This document shows positions 51,307 through 59,943 of a DNA stretch of 64,000 nt, piece by piece. The number at the start of each line of letters is the position of its first letter. The stretch's first letter is position 1. The translations under genes and the position numbers were made by a program. The notes below the pieces were generated by a model, which saw only the letters and a program-made list of their open reading frames with translations, ran no database searches and was not told where the DNA came from. The DNA lies in NCBI GenBank assembly GCA_016705065.1, contig JADIYY010000001.1:372001-436000 (forward strand), in the 5' to 3' direction. This DNA is from Candidatus Aalborgiella aggregata (GTDB lineage: Bacteria; Pseudomonadota; Gammaproteobacteria; Burkholderiales; Burkholderiaceae_C).

Positions 51307-52794
51307 ATGATAGATAAACTAAGTTGGATGGTCGTTTACCCGGAAATAGTTCTGATGGTAATGGCTTGCCTTATCACATTGATAGATTTGTCTGTGAAGA
51401 GCACTAGACGCACAGCAACCTATATCTTGACGCTCTTGACCCTGGGTGTGGTCGCCGTTCTTTCAGCGCTCAATGCGGCTGATGGACAAACGATGTACGG
51501 TTTTGGTGGTATGACCGTGAGTGATCCCATGTCAAATTGGCTCAAATGCGCGGCCTCTTTGGCGATGATGGTGACCATGGTATATGGACGACCTTATTCG
51601 GCTGACAGGGGTATGTTACGGGGCGGAGAATACTTTACATTGGCTATGTTCTCGCTTTTGGGCATGTTTGTGATGATCTCGGGAAGCAACTTTTTGGTCA
51701 TCTACATGGGATTGGAATTATTGACCTTATCAAGCTATGCATTGGTCGCCTTGCGCCGGGATCATGCCACTTCATCAGAAGCTGCTATGAAGTACTTTGT
51801 ATTGGGAGCAATCGCCAGTGGTTTGCTGCTTTATGGTTTATCCATGACATATGGTGCGACAGGCAGTTTAGATGTGAACGCGGTGATGAAAGCGATTGGA
51901 TCAGGAACGGTCAATAAAGAAGTACTGGTTTTTGGTTTGGTATTCATCGTCTCTGGTCTGGCATTTAAATTAGGCGTGGTTCCATTTCATATGTGGGTAC
52001 CTGACGTTTACCAGGGTGCACCTACTTCAGTTACCCTGATGATTGGTGGTGCACCTAAACTGGCTGCCTTTGCTATCGTTATTCGTTTGTTGGTTGAAGG
52101 AATGTTGCCATTGGCTTTTGATTGGCAACAAATGCTGATGATTTTGGCAGTTGGTTCATTGTTGGTTGGCAATTTAGCTGCCATTGCACAAACCAACCTG
52201 AAACGTATGCTGGCTTTTTCAACCATTTCGCAAATGGGTTTTGTATTGATCGGCTTGTTATCTGGTGTAGTGAACGGTAATACCTTTTCTACAACAAGCG
52301 CTTATGGTGCCTCTATGTTCTATGTGATCACCTATGTGCTCACAACTTTGGCAAGCTTTGGTGTGATTATGATCTTGGCACGTGAAGGGTTTGAGAGTGA
52401 AGAAATATCAGATTTGGCTGGCCTCAACCAAGTAAGTCCTTTGTATGCGGGCATTATGGCTATATGCATGTTCTCCTTGGCTGGTATTCCACCCATGGTT
52501 GGTTTCTATGCGAAGTTATCTGTTTTGCAAGCTTTGATTTCATCAGGTCAGTTGGTTTCAATCGTTCTTGCAGTATTTGCAGTCATGATGTCACTCATTG
52601 GTGCCTTTTATTATTTGCGCGTCGTTAAAGTCATGTACTTTGATGCGCCCATTACATCCAGTGTTGTCGTCGCACCAACAGATGTTCGTTTGGTACTCAT
52701 GTTCAATGGCGCATTGGTATTAATATTGGGCTTATTCCCAAGTGGATTGATGTCCCTGTGTATCGAAGCAATCAAAAGAACTTTGAACACATAA
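51307..52794 (+). CDS. nuoN: NADH-quinone oxidoreductase subunit N
   Basis: Third antiporter-like pump, 495 residues. Conserved blocks are YMGLELLTLSSYALVALRRD, FKLGVVPFHMWVPDVYQGAPTSVTLMIGGAPKLAAFAIVIRLL and AFSTISQMGFVLIGLLSG. Last of the 14 nuo genes. DUF2818 and NUDIX genes follow closely, probably on the same transcript. Confidence 0.97.
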   Translation: MIDKLSWMVVYPEIVLMVMACLITLIDLSVKSTRRTATYILTLLTLGVVAVLSALNAADGQTMYGFGGMTVSDPMSNWLKCAASLAMMVTMVYGRPYSADRGMLRGGEYFTLAMFSLLGMFVMISGSNFLVIYMGLELLTLSSYALVALRRDHATSSEAAMKYFVLGAIASGLLLYGLSMTYGATGSLDVNAVMKAIGSGTVNKEVLVFGLVFIVSGLAFKLGVVPFHMWVPDVYQGAPTSVTLMIGGAPKLAAFAIVIRLLVEGMLPLAFDWQQMLMILAVGSLLVGNLAAIAQTNLKRMLAFSTISQMGFVLIGLLSGVVNGNTFSTTSAYGASMFYVITYVLTTLASFGVIMILAREGFESEEISDLAGLNQVSPLYAGIMAICMFSLAGIPPMVGFYAKLSVLQALISSGQLVSIVLAVFAVMMSLIGAFYYLRVVKVMYFDAPITSSVVVAPTDVRLVLMFNGALVLILGLFPSGLMSLCIEAIKRTLNT

Positions 52795-52830
52795 AAGTCT
52801 CAAACATGTCACTGTCGTAAAGGGACAAAG

Positions 52831-53130
52831 ATGAATCAAACCTTTTCAATATGGTTTATTTTGTTGGCGACAGTCATCGCTGCCAATGCGCCTTTTTTCA
52901 ATCAAAAATTGCTTCTGGTATTTCCGTTAAAAGTTGCCAAGAGTCTTGGAATACGCTTGTTAGAAATGCTGGTGTTCTATTTCTTGGTTGGTGGTATGGC
53001 ATTGCTAATTGAGCGTCAAACTGGGCAAATAGTTTCGCAAGGATGGGAGTTTTACGCCATCACGGCAGCACTCTTTGTGACCTGTGCATTTCCAGGTTTT
53101 GTATACAGGTATTTGTTGAAGCACCGCTGA
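52831..53130 (+). CDS. DUF2818 family membrane protein
   Basis: A 99-residue protein with three likely helices (about 6-24, 41-60, 72-90). It matches DUF2818, a family found directly after nuoN in many Burkholderiales. The fixed position suggests a link to complex I, but nothing in the sequence shows a role. The start has AAAGGGACAAAG upstream. NUDIX begins 4 bp after its stop. Confidence 0.85.
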   Translation: MNQTFSIWFILLATVIAANAPFFNQKLLLVFPLKVAKSLGIRLLEMLVFYFLVGGMALLIERQTGQIVSQGWEFYAITAALFVTCAFPGFVYRYLLKHR

Positions 53131-53133
53131 TAT

Positions 53134-53733
53134 ATGTCCAGCGCAAGTGATCAGCATTTGGTTGAAACAAAAGTAAATAGTACTGAAGTTTATGCTGGCA
53201 ATTTCTTAAAGGTGCTAAAAGACACAGTTCAGTTGCCCAACGGGCAATTGGCAACACGGGAATATGTCGTACATCCGGGAGCGGTGGTTGTTATTGCCCT
53301 ATTAGATGATGGTCGCATCGTTTTAGAGCGACAACACAGGTACCCAGTCAACAAAGTGATGATTGAATTTCCTGCTGGTAAATTGGAGCCAGGGGAGAAT
53401 CCGCAATTCTGTGGACAGCGCGAATTGTTAGAAGAAACTGGTTATAGCGCTTCCTTCTGGGCATATGCGGGCCCCATGCATCTGTGTATTGCATACTCAA
53501 CAGAAATCATCCATGTTTTCTTTGCAAAAGGACTCACGCAAGGAGCGCGGAAACTTGACGAAGGAGAAGCATTGGATGTCTTCACCATGCGTCCGGATGA
53601 TTTATTGCGCAGCTGTGGTGACGGCATGGTGACTGATGCAAAAACTTTAACTTGCGTGCTGTGGCTTCAAAATGTGCTGTCGAATAATTGGCAATTAAAA
53701 TGGTTGCCTGTGACAAGTCAAGAATCAGTATAG
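53134..53733 (+). CDS. NUDIX hydrolase, ADP-ribose pyrophosphatase-like
   Basis: Hydrolyses nucleoside diphosphates linked to another group, probably ADP-ribose. The 199 residues include the Nudix box (GKLEPGENPQFCGQRELLEETGYSA, with REL-EE-G). An N-terminal beta domain precedes it (VLKDTVQLPNGQLATREYVVHPGAVVVIALLDDG), as in NudF-type enzymes. Tightly spaced after DUF2818. The stop TAG at 53731 is also the first base of repeat copy G. Confidence 0.88.
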   Translation: MSSASDQHLVETKVNSTEVYAGNFLKVLKDTVQLPNGQLATREYVVHPGAVVVIALLDDGRIVLERQHRYPVNKVMIEFPAGKLEPGENPQFCGQRELLEETGYSASFWAYAGPMHLCIAYSTEIIHVFFAKGLTQGARKLDEGEALDVFTMRPDDLLRSCGDGMVTDAKTLTCVLWLQNVLSNNWQLKWLPVTSQESV

Positions 53734-53790
53734 CTATAATAAATATAGCTAACTATTCAGTAAATACGCCGGATAGGTGCTATTTTTGTT
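53731..53790 (+). repeat. Dispersed repeat copy G, filling the NUDIX-aat gap
   Basis: TAGCTATAATAAATATAGCT, then AACTATTCAGTAAATACGCC and GGATAGGTGCTATTTTTGTT. It starts at the NUDIX stop codon and ends on the base before the aat ATG, so it is the whole intergenic region. The centre (CAGTAAATACGCCGG) is clearly of the family; the end is diverged. Confidence 0.75.
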
Positions 53791-54558
53791 ATGAATTCTA
53801 AAAATAAATCAGCAAAAACTCAACTTAGATGGTTGGAAAGTGGAGAAGATTTTCCTCCAGTAAGTGAAGCTATGGGACAAGACAGCCCTTATCCAGGTTT
53901 GCTGGCTGCTGGTGGACTTTTAGATACTGCAACACTGTTGAATGCGTATTCGAATGGAATCTTTCCGTGGTTCAGCGAAGGTCAGCCTGTATTGTGGTGG
54001 AGTACCGATCCTCGCATGGTCTTACAAGTGGCTGATTTCAAATTGCACCATTCATTCAAGAAAACACTCAAGAAGTTTATGTCAGATCAGCATGGAGCTG
54101 CCAAATGCGAAATACGCATTGATAGCAAGTTTGAAGACGTTATTCGTACATGTGCGAGCAAACCGAGAGCAGGACAGGGCGGCACTTGGATAGTGCCTGA
54201 AATGGTGGATGCCTATACTGCATTGCATCGAGCCGGCTATGCACACAGCGTTGAAACTTGGATAAATGGTGATCTGGTTGGTGGTTTGTATTGCGTCAGT
54301 ATCGGAGCGGCAGTCTTTGGTGAGTCTATGTTTGCGAATGCCACGGATGCTTCTAAAATTGCCGTCGCTGCGCTGGTATGCTTTTGTCGGGCAAATCACA
54401 TCCAGATGATTGATTGCCAGCAAGAGACTGAACATTTGGCCTCACTTGGTGCCAAAGCAATACCACGTGAGCAATTCATCATTCACACCAAAGAGGCTGT
54501 CAAAGAGCCATCACCCGTTTGGAAATTCAGTCCAGTCATGTGGCATCTTTTGAGATAA
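53791..54558 (+). CDS. aat: Leucyl/phenylalanyl-tRNA-protein transferase
   Basis: Adds Leu or Phe to N-terminal Arg/Lys of proteins, marking them for ClpAP (N-end rule). The 255 residues hold the family motifs SPYPGLLAAGGLLDTATLLNAYSNGIFPWFSEGQPVLWWSTDPRMVL, HSVETWINGDLVGGLYCVSIGAAVFGESMF and MIDCQQETEHLASLGA. The N-terminus is slightly long. The promoter or ribosome site would have to lie in repeat copy G; no clear Shine-Dalgarno is seen. Confidence 0.95.
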   Translation: MNSKNKSAKTQLRWLESGEDFPPVSEAMGQDSPYPGLLAAGGLLDTATLLNAYSNGIFPWFSEGQPVLWWSTDPRMVLQVADFKLHHSFKKTLKKFMSDQHGAAKCEIRIDSKFEDVIRTCASKPRAGQGGTWIVPEMVDAYTALHRAGYAHSVETWINGDLVGGLYCVSIGAAVFGESMFANATDASKIAVAALVCFCRANHIQMIDCQQETEHLASLGAKAIPREQFIIHTKEAVKEPSPVWKFSPVMWHLLR

Positions 54559-54657
54559 CAGCAGGTCAATACAATTGATTTAGTAACTCATTGAGATTTC
54601 ACATGGTAAAATTCTGACGAATGAGTAACCTGTTTGTTGCACATATCATTTTTAAAA

Positions 54658-55452
54658 ATGACAGATTTCGATAATAAAAAACCAACATCCCTGGCATTAA
54701 CCCCAAGCATTCAAGTGCTTGAGCGCATGTTTAAGTTGATTGATATTTTGGCGAGTCGTGATGAGGCAATGTCTTTGAAAGAATTGAGTCAAAATGCCGG
54801 CTTGCATCCTTCGACCACACACCGTATTTTGAATGATCTATCGCTGGGTCGCTATGTCGAACGTCCAGAAACGGGTAGTTATCGTTTGGGTATGCGATTG
54901 TTAGAGCTTGGCAATGTTGTGAAAAATCGCCTCGATGTGCGCGAAGCAGCACTGATACCGATGCGTGAATTACATAAATTGATTCAACAGCCTGTTAATT
55001 TGTCAATGCGTCAAGGTGATGAGATTGTTTATATTGAACGGGCTTACAGCGAACGATCAGGTATGCAAGTGGTTCGAGCAATTGGTGGACGTGCCCCATT
55101 GCATTTAACTTCGGTGGGTAAATTGTTTTTAGCTGTGGATGACAGCGACAAAGTGCGAGCTTACGCCAATCGCACAGGACTGGTAGGACACACCAAGACG
55201 AGTTTGACTGATTTGCGCTCACTAGAGCGTGAATTATCACGTGTGCGCCAATATGGCATTGCGCGGGACAATGAAGAGTTGGAAATCGGCGTTAGATGCA
55301 TGGCTGCTGGAATATATGACGACCAAAATAAACTGGTAGCTGGTTTATCCATCTCAGCACCAGCAGATCGGATTGATGAAACTTGGTTGGCAAGGCTGCA
55401 AGTTACTGCAAAAGAAATATCTACCGCTTTAGGCTATCACGGTAAAAACTGA
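54658..55452 (+). CDS. IclR-family transcriptional regulator
   Basis: ATG 54658 (MTDFDNKKPTS) is chosen over an upstream start at 54634. The 264 residues have the IclR winged HTH (IQVLERMFKLIDILASRDEAMSLKELSQNAGLHPSTTHRILNDL, about 17-60). The C-terminal effector domain follows (IGGRAPLHLTSVGKLFLA, IARDNEELEIGVRCMAAGIYD). The effector and targets cannot be told from the neighbours. Convergent with the PBP7-like gene. Confidence 0.92.
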   Translation: MTDFDNKKPTSLALTPSIQVLERMFKLIDILASRDEAMSLKELSQNAGLHPSTTHRILNDLSLGRYVERPETGSYRLGMRLLELGNVVKNRLDVREAALIPMRELHKLIQQPVNLSMRQGDEIVYIERAYSERSGMQVVRAIGGRAPLHLTSVGKLFLAVDDSDKVRAYANRTGLVGHTKTSLTDLRSLERELSRVRQYGIARDNEELEIGVRCMAAGIYDDQNKLVAGLSISAPADRIDETWLARLQVTAKEISTALGYHGKN

Positions 55453-55463
55453 TTGCCAGATTT

Positions 55464-56633
55464 TTAGCTTTGTTTTGGCATGCGCAGTGCCACACTGGCT
55501 TGGGGATTGGACTCTACCCAGCGTCTTACGCGTTCTGCATCACCTAAACGGCTGAACTTTCCTGCTGAATCGAGGAAAACCATGATCAATTTGCGTCCAG
55601 CAATTTTGGTCTGCATCACCAAGCAGCGCCCAGCTTCTGATATGTAACCCGTTTTTTGTAATCCGATATCCCAGTCAGGACTCTTCGTTAATCTATTCGT
55701 GTTGTTGAACTGCAATGTTTTCTCTCCCACCGCTACTTCATAACCGGGAGAGATCGAGTAATTGCGTAATACTGGATCTTGGTAAACAGCACTGGCCAAC
55801 AATGCTAAATCATGTGCACTGGATTGATTCTTACTTGATAAGCCAGTAGGTTCAACATACTTGGTATCGCGCATACCAAGCGCTTGTGCTTTAGCATTCA
55901 TTAATCGCACAAATTCATTGAGTCCACTGGGATGAGTGCGACCGAGTGCATTCGCTGCACGATTCTCGCTGGACATCAATGCTAAATGCAGCATTTCTCC
56001 CCGTGTCAAGCTTGTACCAACAACCAATCTAGAGCGGCTACCTTTTTCAGTGTCTACATCATCTTGTGTGATGGTGATGGTTTCATTCAATGGTAAACGC
56101 GCGTCTTGAACAATCAGCCCGGTCATCAATTTTGTCAGCGATGCAATGGGTAAAACGGCAGAATCATTTTTGCTGAACAAGACTTCTTTGGTATCTTGAT
56201 CGACAACAAGCGCCACACCTGACTTCAGCTCTAGTGCGTCTCGTATTTGATGTAAACCTGCCAGCTCGCCAAATGAAGGTTTTGGTGGTACAACAGGAGC
56301 TGAAGCCAACATGATTGCCCTGCGTTTTGCCGCAATCAATGCTTTGCCATTGAGTGGTCGACCTTTAGCATCTTTCAGCAAGCGCGGATTAATGAAAACG
56401 CGATTGGCTTTCACAGGAACTGCCAATTTACCAGAAGCGGATTTTTTTGAGTTGGCGAAGGCTTTGGAATTATTTGTGGTTTTGAATTTCGCACCAGTTC
56501 TAATTTGAGTCGATACACCTTTTTTAGCATGTGTCTTTGTCTGTTTTGCGTAACTATTCGATGGAATAGTAAAGAACAAGACCAGTGTTGCAATGAATGC
56601 CAGATTCAGAAATATGCGAAGAGAAAAACGCAT
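55464..56633 (-). CDS. pbpG: D-alanyl-D-alanine endopeptidase, PBP7-like
   Basis: Penicillin-binding serine peptidase acting on peptidoglycan cross-links. ATG 56633 (MRFSLRIFLN) gives a signal peptide to about residue 29 and 389 residues; the frame is open to 56678. Active-site motifs SLTK (SxxK), SSEN (SxN) and KTG (LQKTGYISEAG) are all present. A basic low-complexity linker of about 70 residues (Lys/Ala/Asn) separates the signal peptide from the catalytic domain. leuA lies upstream on the same strand, with a terminator between. Confidence 0.9.
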   Translation of the reverse strand: MRFSLRIFLNLAFIATLVLFFTIPSNSYAKQTKTHAKKGVSTQIRTGAKFKTTNNSKAFANSKKSASGKLAVPVKANRVFINPRLLKDAKGRPLNGKALIAAKRRAIMLASAPVVPPKPSFGELAGLHQIRDALELKSGVALVVDQDTKEVLFSKNDSAVLPIASLTKLMTGLIVQDARLPLNETITITQDDVDTEKGSRSRLVVGTSLTRGEMLHLALMSSENRAANALGRTHPSGLNEFVRLMNAKAQALGMRDTKYVEPTGLSSKNQSSAHDLALLASAVYQDPVLRNYSISPGYEVAVGEKTLQFNNTNRLTKSPDWDIGLQKTGYISEAGRCLVMQTKIAGRKLIMVFLDSAGKFSRLGDAERVRRWVESNPQASVALRMPKQS

Positions 56634-56721
56634 GGGATGCCTTGTACTGAACGTCAATGCAGTTAGTGCAGTAGTCATCGGTTACATCTCCAAGTTTTGC
56701 AATACCTAGAGTGTACCCGCT

Positions 56722-56753
56722 AAAAATAGCAAGCGATATCAAAGACTTGCTAT
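56722..56753 (-). terminator. Intrinsic terminator of leuA
   Basis: On the minus strand the stem TAGCAAG/CTTGCTA with a 12-base loop is followed by TTTTTAG. It lies about 40 bp after the leuA stop. Confidence 0.7.
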
Positions 56754-56791
56754 ATTTTGTTAATTTACCACATATTTAACTAGGGATTACC

Positions 56792-58333
56792 CTAGCCCTG
56801 CGCTGCTACGCGATCCGATTTATTCTGTAACTTGTTGAGTGCGCTCAGGTATGCCTTAGCCGAAGCAACCACAATATCTGGGTCAGCGCCAACACCATTG
56901 ACGACGCGCCCACTGTTTTGTAAACGCACAGTGACTTCACCCTGGCTTTCAGTTGATCCGCTGATGGCATTCACAGCGTAAAGCACCATCTCTGCTCCGC
57001 TGTGCACATGCGATTCTATGGCTTTGAGTGAAGCATCGACTGGGCCGTTACCAGTCGATTGCCCAATCACTTCTTTGCCATCTACTGTAAAAACAATTTT
57101 TGCTTGTGGCAGTTCACCCGTTTCTGAATGCTGTGACAAGGACACGAATCCAAACTGCTCGTTATCATGGGTCACGCTTTCGTCGTTGACCAAAGTCAAA
57201 ATATCTTCATCAAAAATTTCGCTCTTACGGTCGGCTAATTCTTTGAATTTGGCAAACGCGGTATTTATGTCTGCCTCAGACTCCAACTGCACTCCCAAGT
57301 CTTGCAAACGTTGTTTGAATGCATTGCGTCCACTCAATTTGCCTAAAACAATTTTATTGGCAGACCAGCCCACATCCTCAGCACGCATGATTTCATAAGT
57401 GTCACGTGCTTTGAGCACACCGTCTTGATGGATGCCACTAGCATGCGCAAAAGCATTAGCACCGACTACGGCCTTATTAGGCTGCACGACAAAGCCAGTG
57501 GTTTGACTCACCATGCGGCTGGCCGCCACGATATGAACAGGGTCTATGTTCATGTCTAATCCAAAGTAGTCTTTACGCGTGCGAACCGCCATCACGATTT
57601 CTTCTAAAGAGCAATTCCCCGCACGTTCACCTAAACCATTGATAGTGCATTCCACTTGGCGCGCGCCACCAATTTTGACGCCAGCTAAGGAATTGGCAAC
57701 AGCCATACCCAAATCATTGTGGCAATGAACGGACCAAATGGCTTTGTCGCTGTTGGGAATTCGATCACGCAAAGTTTTAATGAAATTGCCATAGAGTTCA
57801 GGAACCGCGTAGCCCACAGTGTCGGGAACATTGATGGTGGTAGCGCCTTCTTTGATGACGGCTTCGAGCACTCGACATAAAAAATCCATATCACTGCGAT
57901 AGCCGTCTTCGGGACTGAATTCAATATCACCGATTAAGTTGCGTGCGAAGCGTACAGACTGTTTAGCCTGTTCAAGAACCTCTTCAGGTGACATCCGCAA
58001 CTTCTTTTCCATGTGCAATGGCGATGTCGCGATAAATGTATGAATACGTGCCCGATTGGCACCTTTCAAAGCCTCAGCTGCACGCGAGATATCACGGTCA
58101 TTTGCCCGCGACAAACTACATATGGTTGAGTCTTTGATGTTGTTGGCGATTAACTGCACTGCATCAAAATCACCATTTGAACTGGCTGCAAATCCAGCTT
58201 CAATCACATCGACTTTTAAACGCTCTAATTGACGTGCAATGCGAAGCTTTTCGTCTTTATTCATGGATGCGCCAGGCGATTGCTCCCCATCGCGCAATGT
58301 TGTGTCAAATATGATGAGCTTATCGTTAGCCAT
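56792..58333 (-). CDS. leuA: 2-isopropylmalate synthase
   Basis: Condenses 2-oxoisovalerate and acetyl-CoA, the first step of leucine biosynthesis. ATG 58333 (MANDKLIIFDTTLRDGEQSPG) has AAGGA upstream. The 513 residues show the HMGL-type barrel (DTTLRDGEQSPG; HCHNDLGMAVANSLAG metal ligands; GLGERAGNCSLEEI) and the C-terminal LeuA dimer/allosteric domain, where leucine inhibits the family. The upstream transcript carries a leucine-rich leader peptide and terminator, so expression is probably set by attenuation. leuB and leuCD are not in the window. Confidence 0.96.
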   Translation of the reverse strand: MANDKLIIFDTTLRDGEQSPGASMNKDEKLRIARQLERLKVDVIEAGFAASSNGDFDAVQLIANNIKDSTICSLSRANDRDISRAAEALKGANRARIHTFIATSPLHMEKKLRMSPEEVLEQAKQSVRFARNLIGDIEFSPEDGYRSDMDFLCRVLEAVIKEGATTINVPDTVGYAVPELYGNFIKTLRDRIPNSDKAIWSVHCHNDLGMAVANSLAGVKIGGARQVECTINGLGERAGNCSLEEIVMAVRTRKDYFGLDMNIDPVHIVAASRMVSQTTGFVVQPNKAVVGANAFAHASGIHQDGVLKARDTYEIMRAEDVGWSANKIVLGKLSGRNAFKQRLQDLGVQLESEADINTAFAKFKELADRKSEIFDEDILTLVNDESVTHDNEQFGFVSLSQHSETGELPQAKIVFTVDGKEVIGQSTGNGPVDASLKAIESHVHSGAEMVLYAVNAISGSTESQGEVTVRLQNSGRVVNGVGADPDIVVASAKAYLSALNKLQNKSDRVAAQG

Positions 58334-58388
58334 TTTGTAGTCCTTGCAAAAATAAAACTGAAATGTATAAAGGTACGATGCAGGTAAT

Positions 58389-58424
58389 AAAAAAGCCCGT
58401 TGCACTTTGGCTAACGGGCTTTTA
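58389..58424 (-). terminator. Attenuator terminator in the leuA leader
   Basis: On the minus strand AAAAGCCCGTT pairs with AACGGGCTTTT around an 11-base loop, followed by a T-run. It sits between the leader peptide stop (58445) and the leuA ATG (58333). Confidence 0.85.
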
Positions 58425-58444
58425 GGATTGGTGTGACGCGAGCG

Positions 58445-58510
58445 CTACTTATCCTGCCCAAAAATTGTAAGCAGTAGAGGTAGCAGCAGTTCGAATGACA
58501 TTTTCAACAT
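58445..58510 (-). CDS. leuL: leu operon leader peptide
   Basis: A 21-residue open frame MLKMSFELLLPLLLTIFGQD plus Lys and a stop. Seven of 21 residues are Leu, in runs LLL-P-LLL, the form expected of a leucine attenuator peptide. When charged tRNA-Leu is scarce, ribosome stalling in these runs should favour an alternative fold over the terminator at 58389-58424. AGGAT within the peptide can pair with ATCCT just after it, a possible alternative stem. The first ATG lies at the predicted transcription start, so translation is leaderless or begins at the second ATG (58501). Confidence 0.75.
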   Translation of the reverse strand: MLKMSFELLLPLLLTIFGQDK

Positions 58511-58516
58511 GAATCT

Positions 58517-58546
58517 ACTATAGCACAAAAATTTATTGCCAAGCAA
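58517..58546 (-). promoter_or_regulatory. Predicted leu promoter
   Basis: On the minus strand -35 TTGCTT (58546-58541), 18-bp spacer, -10 TATAGT (58522-58517). It overlaps the last codons of lpxH. Confidence 0.5.
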
Positions 58547-59357
58547 TTCTTTTGAATTCTTGGTTTTGCCAACGCAATACTTCAGCTTTCTTGTCTTTCT
58601 TATCCAAGTCCCAATCTGACAATACGATGCGCAGTAAATCTGGGTTTTGTTGGGTTGGCAATATGTGATTTTGGGGCTGATGTGTGTGCCCATGTATGAG
58701 AGTTTTTGCTTGCGTGGCTACCAACCAGTCAGTGGCGGCAGAAGCATCGACATCAAATTGATAAGAGTTTTGTAACGAAACGCCAGAAATGTTGTGAGCT
58801 TGTTCACTTTGTAAACGCATCTGCCGAGCTAATTCTCGGCGCACAGTTATTGGTTTTGACAGCTGCTCATGTATCCATTCTGGTCTTCTAACCACGCTGC
58901 GAAATTTCAAATACTGTGTGTCGGACAAACACAATTGATCACCATGACTAAGTACGGTGCGTTGTCCTTGAAAGATCAGGACTGTTGGATCGTTCAACAG
59001 AGTTGCATGGCAATGCTGCATCAGTCGATTACCGATAAGAAAATCGCGATTGCCATGCATCACGTATAAATCTAATCGTTGCCCAACCGCTTGCAAAACC
59101 TGGGCACATTGCTCTTCAAAGATAAGATCATCTGATTGCGCATTGATACCAGTGCGAACAACATCGTCACCAATCCACGCTTCAAATAAATCACCTAGGA
59201 TAAATAAAGCACTTGCAGTGGTGCTTTCCATGTAGCGCTTCCAGGCCAAAAAAGTTTTTGGCTGTGATTCACAGAGATGCAAATCCGAAATAAATTCGAC
59301 CGATTCCCAATTCGCAGGAGCTATCAACTCATTGAATTTGGGAATGTAAAAGGTCAT
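58533..59357 (-). CDS. lpxH: UDP-2,3-diacylglucosamine diphosphatase
   Basis: Makes lipid X in lipid A biosynthesis; peripheral inner-membrane metallophosphoesterase. The 274 residues carry the metal motifs SDLHLC, GDLFEAWIGDD, HGNRDFLIG, SHGDQLCLSD and HGHTHQPQ. It is about 25 residues longer than the E. coli enzyme. It lies 11 bp after ppiB on the same strand, and a conserved order with the cyclophilins is seen in Burkholderiales. Confidence 0.95.
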   Translation of the reverse strand: MTFYIPKFNELIAPANWESVEFISDLHLCESQPKTFLAWKRYMESTTASALFILGDLFEAWIGDDVVRTGINAQSDDLIFEEQCAQVLQAVGQRLDLYVMHGNRDFLIGNRLMQHCHATLLNDPTVLIFQGQRTVLSHGDQLCLSDTQYLKFRSVVRRPEWIHEQLSKPITVRRELARQMRLQSEQAHNISGVSLQNSYQFDVDASAATDWLVATQAKTLIHGHTHQPQNHILPTQQNPDLLRIVLSDWDLDKKDKKAEVLRWQNQEFKRIAWQ

Positions 59358-59368
59358 GCAGTTTGAAA

Positions 59369-59875
59369 TTAAATGGCGACTGCTTTTGCGATTACCACAT
59401 CATCTTTGGGCACATCATCATGAAACCCTTTGCGTCCTGTTGAAACAGCTTTGATTTTGTCAACTATATCGGTGCCTGCGATAACTTTTCCAAATACCGC
59501 ATATCCCCAGCCAGATGCTGTGGGCGCTGTATGGTTTAAAAATCCATTATCAGCAACATTAATAAAAAATTGTGCAGTCGCAGAGTGTGGATCACCAGTT
59601 CTTGCCATGGCAACGGTATAGTTAGAATTCTTCAAACCGTTATTTGCTTCATTGACGATAGGGGCTGTGCAAGATTTTTGAGTCATGCCAGGCTCAAAGC
59701 CACCACCCTGAATCATGAAACCGGGGATGACACGGTGAAAAACTGTGTTGTTGTAATGCCCTTGATTCACATAGCTCAAAAAATTGGCAACAGATTTGGG
59801 TGCCTTGTCTTGATCAAGTTCTAAGGTGATAACACCATAACCTGTGATGTGAAGTTCGACTTGTGGATTGCTCAT
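59369..59875 (-). CDS. ppiB: Peptidyl-prolyl cis-trans isomerase, cytoplasmic cyclophilin
   Basis: A 168-residue single-domain cyclophilin without signal peptide. The active-site Arg lies in FHRVIPGFMIQGGGFEPGM, with MARTGDPHSATAQFFINVADN and GYAVFGKVIAGTDIVDKIKAV following. It is probably a paralogue of the exported cyclophilin upstream (59944), with which it shares these motifs. Co-directional with lpxH. Confidence 0.94.
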   Translation of the reverse strand: MSNPQVELHITGYGVITLELDQDKAPKSVANFLSYVNQGHYNNTVFHRVIPGFMIQGGGFEPGMTQKSCTAPIVNEANNGLKNSNYTVAMARTGDPHSATAQFFINVADNGFLNHTAPTASGWGYAVFGKVIAGTDIVDKIKAVSTGRKGFHDDVPKDDVVIAKAVAI

Positions 59876-59943
59876 GGATCGCCTTTAGGTTAATTGAAAG
59901 AAAAATGGATGATTTGAAAAATTAAATTTTTTACACGGATGCG

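Noticed and set aside
56722..56753. Repeat copy after leuA (TAGCAAG...CTTGCTA)
   Set aside because: It shares only TAGC/GCTA with the family. The hairpin plus T-run is better explained as the leuA terminator.
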